In this document: positions 1 through 6,192 of the stretch, in pieces
Layout: each line of letters starts with the position of its first letter
How positions within the stretch are numbered: the stretch's first letter is position 1
Source of the DNA: Acidobacteriota bacterium
Lineage (GTDB): Bacteria; Acidobacteriota; Terriglobia; Terriglobales; Acidobacteriaceae
Reading direction: 5' to 3'
Length of the DNA stretch: 8,403 bases
Assembly (NCBI GenBank): GCA_021798655.1
Contig: JAJZFE010000307.1
Span: forward strand, 1 to 8,403
Translations under genes and position numbers: made by a program
The notes under the pieces: model-generated
Told to the model about the DNA's origin: nothing
What the model saw: only the letters and a program-made list of their open reading frames with translations
The model's database searches: none

Positions 1-8
1 GAGGCTTC

Positions 9-3000
9 CTAGGCGGCCTGGGAGGCGTCGCCGACGAGGTGGTTGTTGATGGCGAAGAGGGCGAGTTCGAGCCGGTTCCAGACGCCGACCTTGTCGAAGA
101 TGTTTTTGAGGTGGCGCTTGACGGTCTCTTCGGCGATGTCGCAGTCGCGGGCGATGTCCTTGTTGGTCATGCCCTGGGCGATGAGGCGGACGATCTGGAG
201 CTCGCGCACGGTGAGTCCGAAGGTGTTCTGCGGCGGCTGCTTGATCTCCTCCATGAGGTCGTTGAGGACCTGGACGAGGTTGTGCACGGGCTTGCGGCCG
301 AGCCAGTAGTGGCCCTGCATGACGGTGGCGATGCAGGTGGCGAGGTCGGTGGTGAGGGCGTCCTTGAGGACGACGCCGCGTGCGCCGAGCTGGAGGGCTT
401 CGAGGATCTCGCGCTGGCTGATGGCGGAGGTGAGGAGGATGGTCCGGGTGGGAATCTGGATGGTGGTGAGCTCGCGGAGGGTTTCGAGGCCGGGCAGCTC
501 GGGCATGTTGAGGTCGAGCAGAAGGATGTCGGGCTGCATCTCGCGCATCTCGCGGAGGGCTTCTTTGCCATCGGAGGCTTCGCCGACGACGACATACTCG
601 GCGTGGCTCTGCAACATGCGGCGAACGCCGAAGCGGACGACGGGATGGTCGTCGGCGATGAGGATGCGGACGTTTTTGGAGGCGTCGGAGGAGCCGTAGA
701 GGGTGCGGGCGCGGACGACCTCGCGGCCGAGGCGCTCGATGATGGTGGCGATGCGGCGGTCGTCGTGGTCCTCGGCGGCGAGTTCGAGTTCGGTGCAGAG
801 GTTGGTGACGGCGGTGATGCCGACGGTGGTGCTGCCGCCTTTGAGGCGATGGGCGAGGCGTTGGATCTCGGGGTAGTCGCTGCCTTTGGTGGCGGTGGCG
901 ATCTCGGCGAGGTCGGACTCGACCTGGAGGTGGAACTCGGTCATGATCTCGGCGACGAGCTCGTTGCCGCCGATGTTCTGGATCTCGGCGAGCTGGCCGG
1001 AGAGCATGGCGTGGGGAGGGGGCAGCGGGCCGGGAGCGGAGCGGGTGGAGGCGTCGGGGTGAGCCTCGGCCCAGCGGTCGAGCGCGCGCTTGAGGTCGGC
1101 GACGCGGATGGGCTTGGTGAGGTACTCGTCCATGCCGGCGTCGAGACAGATGGCCTCATCGCCGTGCATGGCGTTGGCGGTCATGGCGATGACGTAGGGG
1201 CCGCGGACGCCGGGGGTGGCGTTGCGAATGGCGCGGGTGGCGTCGAGGCCGTCCATCTCGGGCATCTGAACGTCCATGAGCACGACGTCGTAGACCTGGC
1301 GCTTGAGCGCGTCGAGGACTTCGAGGCCGTTGCCGACAACATCCGCCCGGTAGCCGAGGCTCTTGATCATGCGGATGGCGACCTTCTGGTTGATGGGGTT
1401 GTCTTCGGCGACGAGGATGCGGATGTTGCGGGCCGGAGCGGGGTCCTGGGTGGCGTCGGCTTGCGCGGCGGCGGCGGCGGACGGGTTGCCGAGGACGAGG
1501 AGCGAGAGCAGGAGCTGTTCGAGGCTCTGGGCCTTGACGGGCTTGCTGAGCCAGCCGGCGGGGACAAAGCCGGAGGGGGCCTCCGCGATGCGCAGGCCGA
1601 GCGAGGTGAGGATGACGACGGGCGGGTTGGGCTGTCGGGCGGCGGCGAGGGCGGCTTCGAGCGTGGTGCCGTGCTGGGCAAAGAGCGCGCTGGAGAGCAG
1701 GACGGCGTCGATGGGGTGGGTGGCGAGGGCGGCGGCGGCGTCTTCGGCGGAGGCGGCGTGGATGGGCGTGACGCCGAGGCGGCGGAGTTGCGCGCCGATG
1801 GCGGCGGCGCTGAGCTGGCTGGCGTCGATGAGCAGCACGTTGCGGGCGCGCAGGGGCAGCTTGGGTCGGGCGACGCGGGGTGCGTCGATGCTGGCCTGCA
1901 TGGTGAAGTAGAAGGTCGAACCGACGGCGGGTTCGCTTTCGACCCAGAGCGTGCCACCCATGAGCGTGGCGAGGCGTTTGCTGATGGCGAGTCCGAGTCC
2001 GGTGCCGCCGAACTGGCGGGTGATGGAGCTGTCGGCCTGGGAGAAGGGCTGGAAGAGCCGGCCGAGGCGGTCGGGAGCGATGCCGATGCCGGTGTCCCTG
2101 ACGGCGAAGAGCAGGGTGGCGCGGTCGGCAACGCGGTCCTGCAGGGAGACGTGCACGGAGACATCGCCGGCCTCGGTGAACTTGACGGCGTTGGAGAGCA
2201 GGTTGACGAGGACCTGGCGGACGCGGGTGATGTCGGCGACGACGCGCGGGGGCGTGGAGGGGTCGATGACGCAGCCGAGTTCGAGGGCCCTGGAGGTGGT
2301 GGCGGGGAGGACGAGATCGAGGGCGTCTTCGACACACTCGCTGAGGCTGAACTCGAACTCTTCCAGCTCCATCTGGGAGGACTCGATCTTGGAGAAGTCG
2401 AGGATATCGTTGATGATTTCGAGGAGGTTTTCGCCGGAGGAGCGGACGGTTTCGGCGTACTCGCGCTGCTCGCGGGAGAGTTCGGTTTCGAGCAGGAGAC
2501 CGGTCATGCCGATGACGGCGTTCATGGGGGTGCGGATCTCGTGGCTCATGGTGGCGACGAAGTCACCTTTGGCGCGGCTGGCGGCCTCGGCGGCGTCGCG
2601 GGCCTGCTTCATGGTGATCTCGGCTTCGTGGCGGGCGGTGACGTCGCTGAGAGTGCCGGAGGTGCCGAGGCAGTGGCCCTGGGCGTCGAAGGTGAGGCGG
2701 GCGAACATCTCCAGCCAGCGGTCGGGACCGTCCTTGGTGCAGAAGCGAACCTGGTGCCGGCAGAACTCGCGCTCGCGGGTGATGAGGGGCCGGAACTCTT
2801 CGAGTGCGGGCTCGCGGTCGTCGAGCTGGACGAAGTGGAGGAAGGGCTGGCCGAGGGACTCTTCGACGGAGAAGCCGGTGACGGTTTGCCAGGCGGCGTT
2901 GAGGAAGGTCCAGTTGCCCATCTCGTCGGTCTGGAAGATGACCTCGTGGACGTTGTCGATGAGGTCGCGAAAGCGGTTGTCGGCGTCGAAGGGGTTGGCG

Positions 3001-3419
3001 GCGACGGGTTTGTGCGGGTGGCTGCGATGCAGGGTGCAGAGGTAGCCGAGGGAGGGGTCGTCGGCGAGAGCGGTGAGGGCGAGGGCGAGCTGGACGGAGG
3101 TGCCGTCGTGGCGGAGGGCTGTGACCGGGGCGCCGGGGACGGCGAGTGCGGCGAGTGCGGCGAGGAGGAACTGGTCGAAGGCGAGCGCTGCGGGGAGCTG
3201 GAGAAGGGCTTCGAGCGCGGTGCCGCGCAGCTGGCCTTCGGGATAGAGGAGCAGGCGTTCGGCGGCGGGGCTGGCGAGGAGAACGAGGCCGTCGGCGTCG
3301 AGGGCGAGGACGGCGTCGGAGGAGGCGGCGAGCAACGTGCGGAGGAGCGCGTGTTCGCGCTGGGTGTCCGCGTGCTCGCGCTGGGTGCCTTCGACCGGTG
3401 ACAGTGGTACAGGCTTCAT
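9..3419 (-). CDS. Hybrid histidine kinase with built-in HPt and NarL/LuxR-type response regulator (PAS-PAS-HisKA-HATPase-REC-REC-HPt-REC-HTH)
   Basis: This 1136-residue protein should sense a cytoplasmic signal, autophosphorylate and pass phosphate along its own chain to a DNA-binding output. Approximate domains: PAS-like 26-130; PAS/PAC 148-265; HisKA 284-350 with MSHEIRTPMN (His293); HATPase 396-510 with N box RQVLVNLLSNAVKF, G1 DTGIGI (442-447) and G2 GGTGLGL (471-477); degenerate receiver 526-640; receiver 665-782 (Asp716, Lys769); HPt 806-905 with AHRLKGGS (His857); third receiver 916-1035 (Asp923/Asp924, Asp969, Lys1019); LuxR/NarL helix-turn-helix 1067-1130 (LTVRELQIVRLIAQG, ETVKRHLKNIF). 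No transmembrane segment or signal peptide is visible, so it is probably soluble. The ATG at 3417-3419 has GGAG five bases upstream (3425-3428). The architecture resembles a BarA/ArcB-type kinase joined to a UvrY/NarL-type regulator. The stimulus and target genes cannot be read from the sequence. Domain calls are secure; the target is unknown. Confidence 0.95.
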   Translation of the reverse strand: MKPVPLSPVEGTQREHADTQREHALLRTLLAASSDAVLALDADGLVLLASPAAERLLLYPEGQLRGTALEALLQLPAALAFDQFLLAALAALAVPGAPVTALRHDGTSVQLALALTALADDPSLGYLCTLHRSHPHKPVAANPFDADNRFRDLIDNVHEVIFQTDEMGNWTFLNAAWQTVTGFSVEESLGQPFLHFVQLDDREPALEEFRPLITREREFCRHQVRFCTKDGPDRWLEMFARLTFDAQGHCLGTSGTLSDVTARHEAEITMKQARDAAEAASRAKGDFVATMSHEIRTPMNAVIGMTGLLLETELSREQREYAETVRSSGENLLEIINDILDFSKIESSQMELEEFEFSLSECVEDALDLVLPATTSRALELGCVIDPSTPPRVVADITRVRQVLVNLLSNAVKFTEAGDVSVHVSLQDRVADRATLLFAVRDTGIGIAPDRLGRLFQPFSQADSSITRQFGGTGLGLAISKRLATLMGGTLWVESEPAVGSTFYFTMQASIDAPRVARPKLPLRARNVLLIDASQLSAAAIGAQLRRLGVTPIHAASAEDAAAALATHPIDAVLLSSALFAQHGTTLEAALAAARQPNPPVVILTSLGLRIAEAPSGFVPAGWLSKPVKAQSLEQLLLSLLVLGNPSAAAAAQADATQDPAPARNIRILVAEDNPINQKVAIRMIKSLGYRADVVGNGLEVLDALKRQVYDVVLMDVQMPEMDGLDATRAIRNATPGVRGPYVIAMTANAMHGDEAICLDAGMDEYLTKPIRVADLKRALDRWAEAHPDASTRSAPGPLPPPHAMLSGQLAEIQNIGGNELVAEIMTEFHLQVESDLAEIATATKGSDYPEIQRLAHRLKGGSTTVGITAVTNLCTELELAAEDHDDRRIATIIERLGREVVRARTLYGSSDASKNVRILIADDHPVVRFGVRRMLQSHAEYVVVGEASDGKEALREMREMQPDILLLDLNMPELPGLETLRELTTIQIPTRTILLTSAISQREILEALQLGARGVVLKDALTTDLATCIATVMQGHYWLGRKPVHNLVQVLNDLMEEIKQPPQNTFGLTVRELQIVRLIAQGMTNKDIARDCDIAEETVKRHLKNIFDKVGVWNRLELALFAINNHLVGDASQAA
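3348..3389 (-). repeat. Tandem 21-bp repeat at the 5' end of the hybrid kinase
   Basis: Two adjacent 21-bp units (3348-3368 and 3369-3389) are identical at 19 of 21 positions by eye. They encode two copies of a seven-residue charged unit, TQREHAD then TQREHAG-like, read in the kinase as GTQREHADTQREHA near residues 11-24. The unit length is a multiple of three, so frame is kept. This looks like a recent slip duplication in a helical N-terminal segment before the first PAS domain. Confidence 0.8.
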
Positions 3420-3533
3420 GATTGCTCCGTGTCGGGGACCACGCTGTGCGATCTGGGTCGCAAGGTCAGAGTCGTAGTGTCCGTTGCAGGCCTTCGAGCA
3501 GGCTGAAGGTAATGTTCTGCTTACTGTAGACGA

Positions 3534-3539
3534 ATTATG
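3534..3539 (-). promoter_or_regulatory. Possible -10 element for the hybrid kinase
   Basis: Read on the minus strand this is CATAAT, five of six matches to TATAAT, about 115 bases upstream of the kinase ATG. No good TTGACA-like -35 lies at 16-18 bp; the region there is an A-run (GAAAAA). It is the best candidate I can see for the kinase promoter, but it is weak. Confidence 0.25.
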
Positions 3540-3790
3540 GTGACGACTCTAGCTCATTTTTCGAGCAGGGTGCCGCTTTTTCATGGGGTTGCAAGGGGGG
3601 AGAAGGAGTGGGGCGTGGTGTGGAGCCGATATTCAGCGCTTCTGCGGGTATTTGTCGGCAGGAAGCTGTCTGGTATCAGGGAGAACGTTTGGGAAGGGCG
3701 GATGGATTTCAAACCGGGACGGAGTCGGGGGTGGCGTTCGGAAGAGGGAATCGAGGCAGGTACCTGGGCCGATGTGCCCCTTTCGAGGCA

Positions 3791-3813
3791 GGGCGCGGCC
3801 GGGGTGGGGTGGG
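3791..3813 (+). other. Canonical G-quadruplex motif
   Basis: The plus strand carries four G-runs: GGG at 3791-3793, GGGG at 3801-3804, GGGG at 3806-3809 and GGG at 3811-3813, with loops of 7, 1 and 1 bases. This fits the G3+N1-7 rule exactly. It lies in non-coding DNA just upstream of a 15-bp dyad and the likely promoter of the phosphodiesterase-like gene. In a GC-rich genome such motifs can arise by chance; no functional claim is made. Confidence 0.6.
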
Positions 3814-3826
3814 TATGGTGGAGATA

Positions 3827-3841
3827 CGTGCTTGAAGCACG
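3827..3841. promoter_or_regulatory. 15-bp perfect dyad, possible operator
   Basis: CGTGCTTGAAGCACG is a perfect inverted repeat with 7-bp arms around one central base. The loop is too short for an RNA hairpin, so a dimeric repressor or activator site is more plausible than a terminator. It contains TTGAAG (3832-3837), a four-of-six match to a -35 box. With an 18-bp spacer this faces GATAGA (3856-3861), a poor -10. If that promoter is real, the dyad covers its -35. The regulator is unknown. Confidence 0.45.
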
Positions 3842-3861
3842 GGTAGAACGCAGTCGATAGA
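3832..3861 (+). promoter_or_regulatory. Tentative sigma-70-like promoter for the phosphodiesterase-like gene
   Basis: TTGAAG at 3832-3837 and GATAGA at 3856-3861 are separated by 18 bp, followed by an A-rich stretch (3857-3882). Each box is only a partial match. It is about 100 bases upstream of the preferred ATG at 3960. Offered as the best available candidate only. Confidence 0.2.
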
Positions 3862-3880
3862 AAAAGAGATTAGAGAGAAA

Positions 3881-3954
3881 CAAGTTTGCTGGCGGGCCCG
3901 AGTCGGAGAGTGTCGGTTGAGTCCTGGTGCCCGCCAAGTTTGCAGAGAGTCGGA
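3881..3954. repeat. Short direct repeat pair with an embedded inverted repeat ahead of the phosphodiesterase-like gene
   Basis: CAAGTTTGC occurs at 3881-3889 and again at 3935-3943. GAGTCGGA occurs at 3900-3907 and again at 3947-3954, in the same order after each CAAGTTTGC. Within this block TGGCGGGC (3890-3897) is the exact reverse complement of GCCCGCCA (3929-3936), giving an 8-bp stem with a 31-base loop. The elements sit in the leader just before the start codon, so they could be a partial duplication, a pair of protein-binding sites or an RNA structure. Confidence 0.5.
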
Positions 3955-3959
3955 CTGAG

Positions 3960-5120
3960 ATGCCTGAGACCACCATCACGATTGCGGTCTTTATCGATGC
4001 CCTGGGTTGGCGCGTGGCGCGCGAACACGGGTTTCTGTGCGATGAGCTGCCGTACCGCGGGCCGCTGGCGACGACGTTCGGGGCGGGGATGGCGTGCAAT
4101 TCGACGATCCTGACGGGGGTGAAGCCTCGGGAGCACGGCCACTTTGCGACGTTCACGTATGACCCGGAGAACTCGCCGTTTCGCAAGGTGTGGTGGCCGC
4201 GACTGGTGCCGGATTTTCTGACCCGGCGAGGACGCGTGCGCCGCTGGTTCGGCTATCAGCTGAGCCGGTATGTAGGCATGACGCAGCGGCTGGAGGTGCG
4301 GAATGCGCCGTTCCACCTGCTGCGGCAGCTGGACTATACAGAACGGCAGAACCTGTACGAGCCGGGCAGCGGCCGGGGCGAGGACGCGACGACGCTGTTC
4401 GACGACCTGCTGCTGCATAAGGTGCCGTTTCATGTCTCGGACTGGCGGATGGATGACGAGGCGAACCTGGCGGCGGCGCGGAGCGACCTGGCGACGGGGA
4501 AGCCGCGGTTTGCGTACGTCTTTCTGCCGCAGCTGGATACGCTGCAGCAGATGGAAGGGACGGGGTCGCAGCGGGTGGAAGAGAAGCTGCGCTGGTATGA
4601 GCAGCAGGTGCGGGAGCTGATCGCGGTGGCGCGGCAGCACTATGGGAAGGTGACGGTGTCGGCGTTCTCGGACCACGGGATTACGAACGTGAAGAAGGTC
4701 TGTCCGCTGATGCAGATTGTGAACTCGCTGCCGCTGGAGTTTGGCAAGGACTACTTTGCGGTGTATGACGCGACGATGGCGCGGTTCTGGTTTATGAACA
4801 GCGAGGCGGAGCGGTTGATCGGCGACGGGCTGCGCTGCCACCCGGACGGGCAGTGGCTGAGCGATGAGACGCTGCATAGCTGGGGATGCGACTTTGCGGA
4901 TCGGCGCTATGGCGACCGGTTCTTTCTGCTGAAGCCGGGCGTGATGCTGACGCCGAGCTTTATGAGCCGGGGCCGCATGGCGGGGACGCACGGGTTCGAC
5001 CCGTCGCATGAGGACTCGGTGGCGTTCTTTGCGACCAATGAGGCGGAGATGCCGAGGCCGCAGGGGCTGGAGGACCTGCGCCGTGTGTTGACCGAGAGCC
5101 TGGGGCTGGCTGTCTCGTAG
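3960..5120 (+). CDS. Alkaline-phosphatase-superfamily protein, type I phosphodiesterase/nucleotide pyrophosphatase-like
   Basis: Predicted metal-dependent hydrolase of a phosphate ester or diester; the substrate is unknown. From the ATG the protein has 386 residues. Superfamily landmarks (numbered from the alternative GTG at 3927, which adds 11 residues): metal-ligand Asp24 in VFIDALGW directly after the first beta strand; the core helix motif ILTGVKPREHGHF (61-73); Asp204 in FLPQLDTLQ; Asp249-His250 in SDHGI; and His355 in GTHGFDP. No signal peptide or membrane segment is seen, so it is probably cytoplasmic, which is less usual for phosphodiesterases of this superfamily. I prefer the ATG at 3960 because the conserved fold begins six residues later; a GAGAG run lies about 10 bases upstream. 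Two positions are unusual: Gln208 stands where a zinc-binding His is expected, and the nucleophile Thr/Ser is not at its standard place. It could instead be a phosphoglycerate-mutase-like or transferase relative. Confidence 0.8.
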   Translation: MPETTITIAVFIDALGWRVAREHGFLCDELPYRGPLATTFGAGMACNSTILTGVKPREHGHFATFTYDPENSPFRKVWWPRLVPDFLTRRGRVRRWFGYQLSRYVGMTQRLEVRNAPFHLLRQLDYTERQNLYEPGSGRGEDATTLFDDLLLHKVPFHVSDWRMDDEANLAAARSDLATGKPRFAYVFLPQLDTLQQMEGTGSQRVEEKLRWYEQQVRELIAVARQHYGKVTVSAFSDHGITNVKKVCPLMQIVNSLPLEFGKDYFAVYDATMARFWFMNSEAERLIGDGLRCHPDGQWLSDETLHSWGCDFADRRYGDRFFLLKPGVMLTPSFMSRGRMAGTHGFDPSHEDSVAFFATNEAEMPRPQGLEDLRRVLTESLGLAVS

Positions 5121-5140
5121 CAGGCCGGTGGGGCCGGCTG
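5121..5140 (+). terminator. Terminator-like hairpin directly after the phosphodiesterase-like gene
   Basis: Starting one base after the stop codon, GCCGG (5124-5128) pairs with CCGGC (5134-5138) around the loop TGGGG; the stem can extend through CAG/CTG with one bulged G. The following bases are only moderately T-rich (GGTCTGTGTTC), so an intrinsic terminator is possible but not strong. Its position between two independently promoted genes supports the reading. Confidence 0.4.
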
Positions 5141-5152
5141 GTCTGTGTTCGC

Positions 5153-5180
5153 TACAGTTTGCGGAAGAAGCTGCCGATAG
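5153..5180 (+). promoter_or_regulatory. Sigma-28 (FliA/SigD-type) flagellar promoter for motAB
   Basis: TACAGTTT (5153-5160) matches the FliA -35 consensus TAAAGTTT at seven of eight bases. GCCGATAG (5173-5180) matches the -10 consensus GCCGATAA at seven of eight. The spacer is 12 bp, one longer than the E. coli optimum of 11, within the range tolerated for sigma-28/sigma-D promoters. The expected start would be near 5186-5188, leaving a leader of roughly 95 bases before motA. Stator genes are classical late-class sigma-28 targets, so sequence and context agree. Confidence 0.8.
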
Positions 5181-5225
5181 TTGCAGTGTCGGAGCGGTGT
5201 GCCGGAGCGGCGTGCCGGGTTCGGC

Positions 5226-5255
5226 GTCTCGTGCTGCGGTGTGCAGGGGCGAGAC
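5226..5255 (+). promoter_or_regulatory. Two-tier hairpin in the motA leader
   Basis: GTCTCG (5226-5231) pairs perfectly with CGAGAC (5250-5255). Inside it CTGC (5234-5237) pairs with GCAG (5243-5246), closing a GGTGT loop, with a small asymmetric internal loop between the two stems. The structure ends about 10 bases before the probable Shine-Dalgarno (AGGAA, 5266-5270). It lacks a U-tract, so it is more likely an mRNA-stability or translation element than a terminator. Confidence 0.45.
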
Positions 5256-5280
5256 ACTTTCAGACAGGAACGGACTGCCC

Positions 5281-6165
5281 ATGTTCTCGATCGTAGGAAT
5301 TCTGGCCGTGTTCGGCTGCGTGATTGCCGGCTTTTTGATGGAGAAGGGCAAGCTGCCGGTGCTGATCCAGCCGTCGGAGCTGGTGACCATTGGCGGCGCG
5401 GCGATCGGCACGGTGTTGACGGCGAACCCGATCCATACGCTGAAGGGCATGGTGGCCGGTCTGCTGGGATGCCTGAAGGGTTCGCCGTACACGAAGAAGC
5501 GCTATGTAGAGACGCTGAAGATGATGTTCGACGTGCTGACCAAGGCGCGCAAGGAAGGCGCGGTGTCGATTGAAGCCGACGTGGAAGAGCCGGAGAAGAG
5601 CCCGATCTTTGCGAAGTATCCGGCGTTTCTGAAGGACCACCACGTGCGGGATTTTGTGTGCGACACGCTGCGGATGGGCATCACCGGCGGCGTGAACCCG
5701 TTCGATGTGGACCAGATGATGGACCTGGACATGGAGGTGCATCACCACGAGGCGGGGCAGCCGAACCAGGCGCTGACGAGTATGGCGGATGCGCTGCCGG
5801 GACTGGGCATTGTGGCGGCGGTGCTGGGCGTGGTGGTGACGATGGGCTCGCTGGGCGGACCGCCGGAGGAGATTGGCAAGAAGGTGGCGGCGGCGCTGGT
5901 GGGGACGTTTCTGGGGATTCTGCTGTGCTATGGCGTGGCCGGACCGCTGGCTTCGAACATGGCGAAGAGTGTGGAGGAGGAGCACAGCTACTATGCGGTG
6001 CTGCGCGTGATCCTGCTGGCGTTCATCAAGGGGACTTCGCCGATCATGGCGGTGGAGATGGGACGGCGCGCGATTCCGGGGCACTCGCGACCGGGCTTCA
6101 GCGAGGTGGAGAAGGCGTGCCGCGACAAGGGCGGCGAAGCGACACCGATGGCCAAGGCTGCCTGA
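5281..6165 (+). CDS. motA: Flagellar motor stator protein MotA
   Basis: Proton-channel subunit of the flagellar stator; with MotB it forms the membrane complex that converts ion flow into rotor torque. The 294-residue length matches E. coli MotA (295). Four hydrophobic segments are visible near 3-20, 33-50, 170-190 and 203-224, with a large cytoplasmic loop between the second and third. Known functional residues fall at E. coli numbering: Arg90 and Glu98 in the rotor-contacting loop, Pro173 in ALPGLGIVAAVLG and Pro222 in AGPLASNM. The ATG is preceded by AGGAA about 10 bases upstream. A longer frame opening at a GTG at 5128 is not used: it starts upstream of the sigma-28 promoter and adds residues unlike MotA. 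The stop is 27 bases from motB, consistent with one transcript. The ion (proton rather than sodium) is inferred from E. coli-type similarity. Confidence 0.96.
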   Translation: MFSIVGILAVFGCVIAGFLMEKGKLPVLIQPSELVTIGGAAIGTVLTANPIHTLKGMVAGLLGCLKGSPYTKKRYVETLKMMFDVLTKARKEGAVSIEADVEEPEKSPIFAKYPAFLKDHHVRDFVCDTLRMGITGGVNPFDVDQMMDLDMEVHHHEAGQPNQALTSMADALPGLGIVAAVLGVVVTMGSLGGPPEEIGKKVAAALVGTFLGILLCYGVAGPLASNMAKSVEEEHSYYAVLRVILLAFIKGTSPIMAVEMGRRAIPGHSRPGFSEVEKACRDKGGEATPMAKAA

Positions 6166-6192
6166 GCGCAGGCTGATTGAAGGAGAGGCAGC

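Larger units (their letters stand above)
3420..3959. other. Divergent intergenic region without a convincing gene
   Basis: This stretch of about 540 bp lies between the minus-strand kinase and the plus-strand phosphodiesterase-like gene, so it should carry promoters for both. Its base and codon pattern differs from the flanking genes: G/purine-rich on the plus strand with scattered A/T runs. A possible 107-codon plus-strand frame (3537-3860) has no recognisable domain, no good ribosome-binding site and low-quality composition (many Arg, Gly, Trp), so I do not call it. Identifiable items are a weak minus-strand -10 near 3534-3539, a G-quadruplex motif, a 15-bp dyad and a repeat pair; these are listed separately. 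Confidence 0.7.

Noticed and set aside
1156..2337. A 393-codon minus-strand frame and other long frames inside the kinase
   Set aside because: Arg/Pro/His-rich translations in shifted frames of the real gene, with no motif and no ribosome-binding site.
39..3401. A 1120-codon open frame on the plus strand, antisense to almost the whole hybrid kinase
   Set aside because: The predicted product is monotonous Gly/Glu/Asp/Val/Ala/Leu without any domain, which is what strong GC codon bias in the true gene produces on the opposite strand. The minus-strand frame has unmistakable kinase, receiver, HPt and HTH motifs.
3537..3860. A 107-codon frame in the divergent intergenic region
   Set aside because: No recognisable domain, no Shine-Dalgarno, Arg/Gly/Trp-rich composition, and it spans the G-quadruplex and dyad elements.
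5128..5280. An upstream extension of motA from a GTG
   Set aside because: It starts before the sigma-28 promoter and adds 51 residues unlike MotA; the ATG at 5281 gives the usual length and residue numbering.
3870..5492. A 540-codon minus-strand frame over the phosphodiesterase-like gene and motA
   Set aside because: Arg/His/Pro/Gln-rich shadow frame; the plus-strand products show conserved active-site and MotA motifs.
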